Part shown: one piece after another, positions 1 to 5,215 of the stretch
Layout: every line of letters begins with the position of its first letter
Position numbering within the stretch: the stretch's first letter is position 1
Source: an uncultured Erysipelotrichaceae bacterium
GTDB taxonomy: Bacteria > Bacillota_I > Bacilli_A > Erysipelotrichales > Erysipelotrichaceae
Length of the DNA stretch: 5,418 nucleotides
Reading direction: 5' to 3'
Assembly (NCBI GenBank): GCA_900314345.1
Contig: OMUX01000134.1
Coordinates: 1 to 5,418 of the forward strand
Notes under the pieces: generated by a model
The model's database searches: none
Seen by the model: only the letters and a program-made list of their open reading frames with translations
What the model was told of the DNA's origin: nothing
Made by a program: the position numbers and the translations under genes

Positions 1-26
1 AAACCTGTCCGTTGCAATACGCTGTC

Positions 27-1529
27 TTAATCATGTGTTCCTGCCTCTTTTCTGACTTTGTCCTCATAGAACAGCGGCATGTTTTCATCCACTGTTCCTT
101 CCCCGAAGTTCCTTGCCTTGTAGTCCTTCAGCAGCCTGAAGTATGTATTGGACAACAACAGGATCACAAAGACGTTGATGAATGTCGGAACAGCAGAGGT
201 GATATCAACGATCGTCCAGATAAAGCCCTGGTTGTTCGTCTTGACAAGATAGATCGTCCACAGAAGACCCGGCAGTGCACGGCATGCATAGAACACCTTC
301 ATCAGCACTTTGGAGACCGGTGTTTCCTTCTTGTTCATATGCCCGAGGATTGCCAGATAGTATGTAAACCAGCCGCCGCCGGTTGTGGTGGTGAAGATGA
401 CCATGATCACTGCCAGAAGAGCAGCCCCTATCATGCCAAGGGATGACTGGAAGGCGGTGATTGCCAGTGTTCCGCCGTTCGTGCCGTTTGCCCACTGTCC
501 GGAAAGAAGGATGGAAATGCCGGTGATGGAGCAGACGATGAATGTATCGAAGAAAACCTCGAAGGAACCCCAGTTGCCCTGCTCTACAGGATGCGGCGTC
601 CTTGCACTGGAATGGATCATCGGAGAAGTACCCCAGCCTGCTTCATTGGAGTAGACGGAACGTGCAACGCCGGTCTGGATCATCTGTGCCATGGTTGCCC
701 CGGCAAAGCCGCCAACAGCAGCTCTTCCGGTGAATGCATCATGGAAGATGGAGGCAATCACAGAAGGAACATTCTGTACATTGACGAAGATCATGGCAAT
801 GCCCATGAAAAGATACAGAATGGACATGAACGGAACAAGCTTTGAGAAAATGGATGCGATCTTCTTCACACCGCCGTCCGTGATGATGTAGTCAATGACC
901 GTGATCACCACAGCCATCAGGATAATGCCTTCGATCGTCAGCCCGCCGATCTTCACATCGCCAAGATTGAATGCCCCGGCAACAACCTGGGCAGCCGTCA
1001 GGGTGGAGGAAGTGACGAAGTAGGTGGAGAAGATGCCGATGCCGAAGATCACCGCAGGAATCTTCCATGCCTTGCCCCAGTGCCTCTCCTGGCCAAGACC
1101 GTATTCCATATAGTAGGTCGGGCCGCCTGCCGTTGTGCCGTCCTTGTTGGTATGACGGTAGTACAGACCTAAGGTTACCTCAACATTCTTGATGATCATT
1201 CCGAACAGGGCGGATACCCACATCCAGAACAATGCACCGGCACCGCCTGCCGCAACAGCCGTTGCCACACCGGCGATATTGCCGAAGCCTACGGTACCGC
1301 CGACCGCGGTGCAGATCGCTTCAAACGGTGTGATGGTGCCAACCTTTGTCTCATCAGCATTCGCCGTTCCATGGAAGATCTTCCCCACGGTGTTCTTCAT
1401 GATGAAGCCGAAGTGGCTTACCTGGAAGAACATGGAACGGATGGAGAAATATACACCGGTGCCAAGGATCAGCACCAGAAGCGGTGTGCCCCAAAGGACT
1501 CCATCCAGCCAGCCTAAGAAGTTGATCAT
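27..1529 (-). CDS. AGCS-family sodium:amino-acid symporter, L-box controlled
   Basis: This 500-residue polytopic membrane protein belongs to the alanine or glycine:cation symporter family (AGCS), which imports small neutral amino acids with Na+ in an APC/LeuT-like fold. Residues 95-110 (GGAGALFWMWVSALFG) match the family signature in full. Other conserved stretches are TAVGGTVGFGNIAG (about 74-87) and GVARSVYSNEAGWGTSPMIH (about 287-306). About ten or eleven hydrophobic segments are visible, and the length is normal for the family. The ATG is preceded by a strong Shine-Dalgarno, AAGGGGAGG, with an 8-nt spacer. The region around 380-396 reads FTTTTGGGWFTYYLAILG; the usual form as I recall it is closer to FSTxxGWxYYGE, so the substrate region may be divergent. 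The gene is a separate transcription unit behind a lysine riboswitch and attenuator. The family is certain. The substrate is not: lysine or a related amino acid is suggested only by the riboswitch, and alanine or glycine are the default family substrates. Confidence 0.95.
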   Translation of the reverse strand: MINFLGWLDGVLWGTPLLVLILGTGVYFSIRSMFFQVSHFGFIMKNTVGKIFHGTANADETKVGTITPFEAICTAVGGTVGFGNIAGVATAVAAGGAGALFWMWVSALFGMIIKNVEVTLGLYYRHTNKDGTTAGGPTYYMEYGLGQERHWGKAWKIPAVIFGIGIFSTYFVTSSTLTAAQVVAGAFNLGDVKIGGLTIEGIILMAVVITVIDYIITDGGVKKIASIFSKLVPFMSILYLFMGIAMIFVNVQNVPSVIASIFHDAFTGRAAVGGFAGATMAQMIQTGVARSVYSNEAGWGTSPMIHSSARTPHPVEQGNWGSFEVFFDTFIVCSITGISILLSGQWANGTNGGTLAITAFQSSLGMIGAALLAVIMVIFTTTTGGGWFTYYLAILGHMNKKETPVSKVLMKVFYACRALPGLLWTIYLVKTNNQGFIWTIVDITSAVPTFINVFVILLLSNTYFRLLKDYKARNFGEGTVDENMPLFYEDKVRKEAGTHD

Positions 1530-1537
1530 ACAGTTTT

Positions 1538-1546
1538 CCTCCCCTT
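1538..1546 (-). promoter_or_regulatory. Strong Shine-Dalgarno for the AGCS gene
   Basis: The minus strand reads AAGGGGAGG, followed by 8 nt and then the ATG at 1529. It fixes the symporter start. It lies outside the terminator hairpin, which ends with its U-tract at 1567, so regulation here should be transcriptional rather than by hiding the ribosome site. Confidence 0.85.
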
Positions 1547-1566
1547 GTGATTCCTGCCTGGTGTTG

Positions 1567-1601
1567 AAAAAAAGGACCTGTACGCCAAGGCATACAGATC
1601 C
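1567..1601 (-). terminator. Intrinsic terminator (attenuator) of the L-box leader
   Basis: On the minus strand, 1601-1590 pairs with 1585-1574 to give a 12-bp stem with two G-U wobbles. A CUUG tetraloop (1589-1586) caps it and seven U residues (1573-1567) follow. This is a textbook Rho-independent terminator between the aptamer and the symporter gene, as expected for a riboswitch that stops transcription when its ligand is bound. Confidence 0.93.
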
Positions 1602-1617
1602 TGAATGCTCAATAGCG
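1583..1617 (-). promoter_or_regulatory. Candidate antiterminator hairpin
   Basis: On the minus strand, GCAUUCAG (1608-1601) can pair with CUGUAUGC (1597-1590) with one U-U mismatch and a GAU loop. CGC (1617-1615) can add three pairs with GCG (1585-1583). This fold uses the 5' arm of the terminator and touches the 3' strand of aptamer P1, so it excludes both structures. It is therefore a plausible ligand-free, read-through state. The pairing is visible in the sequence; the mechanism is inferred by analogy with other L-box leaders. Confidence 0.5.
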
Positions 1618-1767
1618 CCACTTCATTGCATGAAGGAGTGGCATGGATCTTCTCACATACCCCCACGGCCCATGCATGCCTGCACGTCCGTTCGGCGATG
1701 ATTGCCTTTCAGAAGCTTCACAGCCTGCCGGCTCTGCTTCCTACTCATCTGCATCGCTGCCTCTATT
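1611..1767 (-). ncRNA. Lysine riboswitch (L-box) aptamer
   Basis: The minus strand carries the L-box landmarks in order. P1 is AAUAG (1767-1763) with CUAUU (1615-1611). P2 is GCGAUG (1757-1752) with CAUCGC (1700-1695). The turn motif is GAUGAGUAGG (1749-1740), followed by CUGAAAGGC (1712-1704) and CAUCGCCGAA (1700-1691). UGGGGGUAUG (1665-1656) opens P4, closed by CAUGCC (1645-1640) and followed by CACU. P5 is CUUCAU with AUGAAG (1635-1621). These blocks match my recollection of the Bacillus subtilis lysC and Thermotoga maritima lysine aptamers. The length of 157 nt is slightly short for the class. The P5-P1 junction reads UGGCG, about two bases shorter than the usual GUGGAGAG-type junction. 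I could not settle the L2-L3 kissing interaction; GCCGGCA in L2 and UGCAGGC in L3 could pair with one mismatch. L-boxes normally repress lysine synthesis or transport when lysine is plentiful. Confidence 0.92.
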
Positions 1768-1786
1768 TTTCACTTTTCCAGGGAAA

Positions 1787-1817
1787 TCCTGCATCACACG
1801 TCCCGCTCCATGCAGGA
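1787..1817 (-). repeat. Hairpin in the leader ahead of the aptamer
   Basis: A perfect 8-bp inverted repeat, TCCTGCAT and ATGCAGGA, is separated by 15 nt. It lies in the transcript between the predicted start site and the L-box P1. No U-tract follows, so it is not a terminator. It may protect the 5' end of the mRNA or act as an upstream folding domain; this is inference. Confidence 0.55.
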
Positions 1818-1832
1818 ACATTTGACTGGAAC

Positions 1833-1861
1833 ATCATAAAATCATATGTAAGGGCTGTCAA
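1833..1861 (-). promoter_or_regulatory. Sigma-A-type promoter of the L-box/AGCS transcript
   Basis: The minus strand has TTGACA (1861-1856), exactly 17 bp of spacer, and TATGAT (1838-1833). This is one base from consensus overall, with ideal spacing. Transcription should start near 1826, giving a leader of roughly 297 nt before the symporter ATG. The promoter begins right at the U-tract of the preceding operon's terminator, so the two units are separated with almost no spare DNA. Confidence 0.88.
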
Positions 1862-1862
1862 G

Positions 1863-1900
1863 AAAAAAGAAACTATTTGCATGTCAATGTAAATAGTTTC
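1863..1900 (-). terminator. Intrinsic terminator of the redox operon
   Basis: A perfect 10-bp stem, GAAACTATTT with AAATAGTTTC (1900-1891 and 1878-1869), is followed by six U residues on the minus strand (1868-1863). The 12-nt loop can fold further through CAU with AUG. The stem is AT-rich but long. Its outer end overlaps the stop codon of the thioredoxin-like lipoprotein gene (TGA, 1901-1899), so the operon ends immediately after translation does. Confidence 0.85.
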
Positions 1901-2564
1901 AGTGAAGGCTTTCGATCACAGATTCATACACAGCCCGCATCTCATCCTTCTCATAGTCCGTCAGTTCATAGTCTTCTGAAGAAATGACAATGTCATTCAG
2001 CAAGGCCATGTGGCTGCCGGTGATCTTTCCGTCCTTGACGGCAATGACCAGCGGGATGTTGAACGAAGGATTTCCATTGCTGTCAAGAACAGTGAATGTG
2101 TCCTTGATGTATGAAACCAATGCATGATACACAAGCTTTCCGTCCGAGGAATCCAGCAGTACTTCCTGCTTGTTGTCCACATATCCTGTTCCGACATCCA
2201 CGTAGTATGCCGTGATGCCGTATTCCTTCAGTACCTCATCCAGTACCGGTAATGCTCTCTGACAGAACGGACAGGTTGTCCTTCCATAGTAGATAACTCC
2301 TGTTCCTTCCTGTGAAAACAGTCTCTCTGATTCCTCCAGGGAGATTGTCACAAAGGAAGGATCAGCGCTTTCCAGCCACTGATATCCGGACATGTCCGGA
2401 TGTTCATCCAGGATTGTCATTTCCACAGGATTGTCTGCAGTGACAGCTATCGTGGCTGATACCGGTGTATCCTCTGCCGCCTGCTGTGCAATCTCGCTGT
2501 ATTTCTTTCCGCAGCCCGCAAGCAGAAGACAGAGCGATACAAAAGTGAGTGCTGGTTTCCTCAT
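1899..2564 (-). CDS. Thioredoxin-like lipoprotein (CPFC)
   Basis: This 221-residue exported lipoprotein has a short signal peptide ending in lipobox LAGC, with lipidated Cys18. It should be anchored to the outer face of the cell membrane. After a linker, the thioredoxin-like domain covers about 72-195. It has an active-site motif CPFC (98-101) in the context YYGRTTCPFCQRALPVLDEV, and a probable cis-proline at Pro171 in IPLVIAVKDGK. The general pattern resembles the thioredoxin-like family of bacteriocin-transport accessory (PedC/BrcD-type) proteins, but no bacteriocin genes are nearby, so a general extracellular disulfide or thiol role is more likely. It is the last gene of the operon. Its ATG overlaps the preceding stop by 4 nt (ATGA), and I see only a weak ribosome site, which points to translational coupling. 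The redox partner is unknown. Confidence 0.88.
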   Translation of the reverse strand: MRKPALTFVSLCLLLAGCGKKYSEIAQQAAEDTPVSATIAVTADNPVEMTILDEHPDMSGYQWLESADPSFVTISLEESERLFSQEGTGVIYYGRTTCPFCQRALPVLDEVLKEYGITAYYVDVGTGYVDNKQEVLLDSSDGKLVYHALVSYIKDTFTVLDSNGNPSFNIPLVIAVKDGKITGSHMALLNDIVISSEDYELTDYEKDEMRAVYESVIESLH

Positions 2565-3049
2565 TCAGACACCAGCACTTTCAGGATTTCACCATAGTAC
2601 TGGGTGTGAACCCCGGACTTTGCATACCAGTCCTTTACCCCTTCATCCACACTGTCCTTGTCGAATCTGCTCTTGCCCATGATCCTGCACAGGATGACAA
2701 CACGGCTGTCCAGCAGATACGGAGCCTCGGCATCATAGCTGATGTTCTTTCCGGCAAGCTTGTCTTCATCCCTGCCGGATACTGTGCCGAAGTAGCGGAT
2801 CAGGTTCTTATCCTCAGGAAAGCTGATGGAGAAGTACTCTGCATTATCAAAGATATGTCTCGAGTATCTTGTCTCATGCACATACACCGTGGCTGTGGGT
2901 TTGCCCCAGAGCACACCAAAGCCTGCCCAGCCGATCGTCAGACCGTCTGCTTCCTTGCCATCGCTTGCCATGGCAATGGCACAGTCCTGTTCCATGTTCA
3001 TGGGATTGATGTATCTGCAGAGTTCACTGACACTTATTTCCTTCAGCAT
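2561..3049 (-). CDS. Flavin-reductase-like FMN-binding protein
   Basis: This 162-residue cytoplasmic protein resembles the flavin reductase-like / flavoredoxin split-barrel family, which binds FMN and passes electrons from NAD(P)H or a partner protein. Recognisable pieces are the core ADGLTIGWAGFGVLWGKPTATVYVHETRYSR (about 34-64), the YFSISFPEDKN strand and the SGRDEDKLAGKNI segment (about 91-103) typical of this family. The start at 3049 has an AGAGGAG-type Shine-Dalgarno about 7 nt upstream, inside the last codons of the HD-domain gene, whose stop is only 1 nt away. It ends in a 4-nt overlap with the lipoprotein gene. The physiological electron acceptor cannot be deduced. Many members are annotated only as flavin reductase family protein. 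Confidence 0.88.
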   Translation of the reverse strand: MLKEISVSELCRYINPMNMEQDCAIAMASDGKEADGLTIGWAGFGVLWGKPTATVYVHETRYSRHIFDNAEYFSISFPEDKNLIRYFGTVSGRDEDKLAGKNISYDAEAPYLLDSRVVILCRIMGKSRFDKDSVDEGVKDWYAKSGVHTQYYGEILKVLVSE

Positions 3050-3050
3050 G

Positions 3051-3653
3051 TCATTTCTCCTCTCCGTGTTTCAGGCTTCCCTTTGCCTCATTGGCATCCA
3101 GGATTTCCTCTGTCTTTGCATAGAGGATTTCCGAGCCTTCTCTTGTATGGCACTGTCTTCCTTCCACCTGGGTTCTTGTAACACCGTGTTCCTTCCAGTC
3201 TCCGCCTTCATTGGAATCATTCAGCAATAACGGCTGGAAGTTATCCATGGCTCTTGCAAACCTTGCCTCTGCGGTTTCCCCTGTATCAAACTCCTCAAAG
3301 ATGCTTCTGAGCTCATCTCTCTGATCCTCCGGCAGCAGCCCGAAGATATGCTCTGCGGCAGCTTCCTCCCTTGCCTTCTGAGACTTCTTTCCTTCCTCAT
3401 CATAGGCATAGGTATCCCCTGCCTCGATCTCCACCACATCATGGATCAGACACATGATCATGACACGGGAGATATCCACAGGCACATTGCTGTATTCCTT
3501 CAGGAGGTAGGCCATGATGGCCATATGCCATGCATGTTCCGCATCATCCTCCCTTCTTCCATGATGGGAAAGATGCGTCTGTCTCAGGATGTTCTTCTCT
3601 TCATCAATCCTCAGGATGAAATCAATCTGTTTCTGCAGTCTTTCCTGATCCAT
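3051..3653 (-). CDS. HD-domain phosphohydrolase, YfbR-like
   Basis: This 200-residue cytoplasmic protein has an HD-type metal phosphohydrolase fold of the HD_3/YfbR-like group, whose best-known member is the E. coli 5'-deoxynucleotidase YfbR. The metal ligands are in place: His40 in DAEHAW, His71-Asp72 in LIHDVVEIEAGD, and Asp137 in RAMDNFQPLL. Asp80 and the Arg33/Arg34 pair match other conserved positions. The charged C-terminal tail (about 180-200) is probably variable. The start has GAAGG 9 nt upstream, and the preceding nitroreductase stop is 1 nt away. The likely substrate class is nucleoside monophosphates, but the exact substrate is not visible. Its place among redox genes may be simple co-transcription rather than shared function. 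Confidence 0.87.
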   Translation of the reverse strand: MDQERLQKQIDFILRIDEEKNILRQTHLSHHGRREDDAEHAWHMAIMAYLLKEYSNVPVDISRVMIMCLIHDVVEIEAGDTYAYDEEGKKSQKAREEAAAEHIFGLLPEDQRDELRSIFEEFDTGETAEARFARAMDNFQPLLLNDSNEGGDWKEHGVTRTQVEGRQCHTREGSEILYAKTEEILDANEAKGSLKHGEEK

Positions 3654-3654
3654 C

Positions 3655-4167
3655 TCAGAGAACCTTCACTGTTTCTTCCAGAGGCTTCCTGCTTGTGTGG
3701 TTTGCCATCGGTCTTGTGCCAGGCTTTGCATAGCCAAGATCCATTAACATCACAACCTCTTCATTCTCCGGAAGTTCAAATAACTGCTTTACCTTTTCCG
3801 GATCAAAGAAGTTCAGCCAGCAGCTGTCAATTCCTGCATTGTATGCCGCAAGGATCATATGTGTTGCAATGATCGTGGCATCCTCCGCTCCGGAATGATG
3901 CTTCTCGCCCGGATAGGTGAAGACATTGTTCCTGTCATAAGCCACAACCAGAACGGTTCCCGCATTGTACCGGCATGGTGTGGCTTCATCAATCAAAGCC
4001 AGCTTCTCTGCAGATTCCACCACATAGATCTTCTGTTCCTGCAGGTTCTTTGCGGTAGGCGCAAGCCTTCCTGCCTCCAGGATCTCCTGCAGTTTTTCCT
4101 TTTCCACAGCTCTTCCGTCAAAGTTCTTGCAGGAATACCGGTTTGTTACAACGTCCTTGAATTCCAT
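3655..4167 (-). CDS. Nitroreductase-family FMN oxidoreductase
   Basis: This 170-residue cytoplasmic flavoenzyme belongs to the nitroreductase family, which uses NAD(P)H and FMN to reduce nitro groups, quinones or related acceptors. The N-terminal NRYSCKNFDG (9-18) is the family's R-x-S-x-R/K-x-F phosphate-binding segment. RLAPTAKNLQEQ (34-45) corresponds to the APSxxNxQP flavin-contact motif. EDATIIATHMILAAYNAGIDSCWL (95-118) and the LPENEEVVMLMDLGYA strand (132-147) complete the core. KPLEETV near the end is the typical closing motif. It is at the short end for the family, like the compact single-domain members. An AAGGAG ribosome site overlaps the stop of the preceding gene, 6 nt before the ATG. 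The substrate is unknown. Confidence 0.93.
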   Translation of the reverse strand: MEFKDVVTNRYSCKNFDGRAVEKEKLQEILEAGRLAPTAKNLQEQKIYVVESAEKLALIDEATPCRYNAGTVLVVAYDRNNVFTYPGEKHHSGAEDATIIATHMILAAYNAGIDSCWLNFFDPEKVKQLFELPENEEVVMLMDLGYAKPGTRPMANHTSRKPLEETVKVL

Positions 4168-4177
4168 GTTCTTCTCC

Positions 4178-4657
4178 TTACTTTTCGTGTACGAGCTTAC
4201 CGCTCATATGGTCAATGCTCAGGCACAGGATTGTCAGTGCCTTTTCATACTTCCTGGCATAGGCTTCCATATCTTCTTCTGGCGGATAGTACTTCCTTCC
4301 GAGATTCACGGTTTCCTGAAATGCCTTGTCAGGATCTTCTGCCTTTTCGATCCTTCCGAAGATCACAACACTCCTGATATAGAGTGCCCAGTCTCCTTCT
4401 TCCCTGTATCCTTGATCCATGACGGTGAAGCAGACATGATTGTCCTTCTGCAGAAGGTCAATCTTGTTGCCTTCCTTTGCACCATGGAAATAGATCTTCC
4501 CGTCCTGTGCATCGTAATAGAAATCGAGAGGAATGCCGTATGGATATCCGTTCTCCCCGAACATGGAGAGAACACCTCTGGGTGATTCCTTCAGTACTTC
4601 CAGGCATTCCGCTTCTGATATTTCCTGCTTGAAGCGTCTCATCTTACGCCATTCCAT
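4178..4657 (-). CDS. NimA-like / pyridoxamine-phosphate-oxidase-like FMN protein
   Basis: This 159-residue protein of the PNPOx-like FMN-binding split-barrel superfamily is closest in pattern to the NimA-type group, some of which reduce 5-nitroimidazoles. The core PRGVLSMFGENGYPYGIPLDFYYD (26-49) and KIYFHGAKEGNKIDLLQKDNHVCFTV (54-79) carry the flavin-facing strands. His58 is present in the FHGA motif, and Asn64 stands where many relatives have a histidine (GHK). The ATG at 4657 is supported by GGAGG with an 8-nt spacer; an internal ATG at 4642 is less well placed. It sits 3 nt after the carbonic anhydrase gene and 10 nt before the nitroreductase gene. True pyridoxamine phosphate oxidase activity is unlikely. 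Membership in this fold does not prove drug resistance. Confidence 0.88.
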   Translation of the reverse strand: MEWRKMRRFKQEISEAECLEVLKESPRGVLSMFGENGYPYGIPLDFYYDAQDGKIYFHGAKEGNKIDLLQKDNHVCFTVMDQGYREEGDWALYIRSVVIFGRIEKAEDPDKAFQETVNLGRKYYPPEEDMEAYARKYEKALTILCLSIDHMSGKLVHEK

Positions 4658-4660
4658 GTC

Positions 4661-5215
4661 TCAGTCCTCCAGCCATTTCACATTTCCGGTTTCCACATCA
4701 TACAGGGCACCAACAGTCTTCATCTCAGAGATCTCAGGATGTTCCGCAAACGCCTCCCTGATCAGCGATACATTCCGCTGTACATTCAGGATGCTGGCTT
4801 TTGTCTCATCCTTCTCATCCCCGATGGCTTTCTTTATTTCGTCGGTGATGCTTGCAATGTAGCCTTCTGCTTCTCCATGCACTGCCGCATGCACGGCGCC
4901 GCAGTTTGTATGGCCAAGCACCACCGTCAGGGGACAGTGCAGATGCGCCGCAGCATATTCAATACTTCCAAGCTGATGATCATCAATGACATTGCCGGCA
5001 ACACGGATCACAAACAGTTCCCCGATGCCACAGGAGAATACCGCCTCCGGTATTTCCCGGGAATCCGAGCAGGAAACAACAACGGCATATGGATGCTGAC
5101 CATGCACGGCTGTTTCATGACGCAGTGCCTTTGATACATTGCCGGGATTGGTCAGGGATTCCAGATAGACCTTGTTTCCTTCCTTCAGCTTCTGAAGGCT
5201 TTCCTCAGCGTCCAT
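4661..5215 (-). CDS. Beta-class carbonic anhydrase
   Basis: This 184-residue cytoplasmic zinc enzyme interconverts CO2 and bicarbonate. The zinc ligands of beta-carbonic anhydrase are all visible: Cys49 in VVSCSDSRE, His102 and Cys105 in LGHTNCGAV. The catalytic Asp51-Arg53 dyad is in the CxDxR motif. RVAGNVID (71-78) and GSIEYAA (83-89) are further family hallmarks. The reading frame is open up to an ATG at 5308, but the extra 31 residues are basic, resemble no part of the family, and would overlap the upstream gene by about 100 nt. The ATG at 5215 has AGAAGGA 8 nt upstream and leaves only an 11-nt overlap, so I chose it. In the operon it could supply bicarbonate for carboxylation or help pH balance; no specific partner is visible. 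Confidence 0.95.
   Translation of the reverse strand: MDAEESLQKLKEGNKVYLESLTNPGNVSKALRHETAVHGQHPYAVVVSCSDSREIPEAVFSCGIGELFVIRVAGNVIDDHQLGSIEYAAAHLHCPLTVVLGHTNCGAVHAAVHGEAEGYIASITDEIKKAIGDEKDETKASILNVQRNVSLIREAFAEHPEISEMKTVGALYDVETGNVKWLED

Noticed and set aside
1..26. Terminator after the AGCS gene.
   Set aside because: Only 26 bp remain after the stop and I see no stem with a U-tract; any terminator lies beyond the window edge.
1189..1701. Plus-strand open frame of 170 codons.
   Set aside because: It is antisense to the N-terminal half of the AGCS gene and runs across the leader. Its translation is low-complexity and matches no family, so it is a shadow of the real gene.
1787..1817. The 8-bp leader inverted repeat as a second terminator.
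   Set aside because: No run of U follows the hairpin on the minus strand; the later run of A is on the wrong side of a terminator.
1567..1830. Glycine riboswitch, the first guess for an AGCS leader because of CGCCGAA and CAGGA-like pieces.
   Set aside because: The order GAUGAGUAGG, CUGAAAGGC, CAUCGCCGAA, UGGGGGUAUG, CACU and closing CUAUU fits the L-box throughout. The tandem GGAGAG and CUCAGG blocks of a glycine aptamer are absent.
1567..1830. T-box leader.
   Set aside because: There is no T-box sequence (UGGNACCGCG type) before the terminator, and the conserved blocks belong to the L-box.
1899..2564. Bacteriocin accessory protein as a firm assignment for the CPFC lipoprotein.
   Set aside because: The resemblance is limited to the thioredoxin-like core, and no bacteriocin precursor, immunity or ABC-exporter gene is in the window.
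2549..3181. Plus-strand open frame of 210 codons.
   Set aside because: It lies opposite two well-supported flavin-reductase-like and HD-domain genes, and its product shows no recognisable domain.
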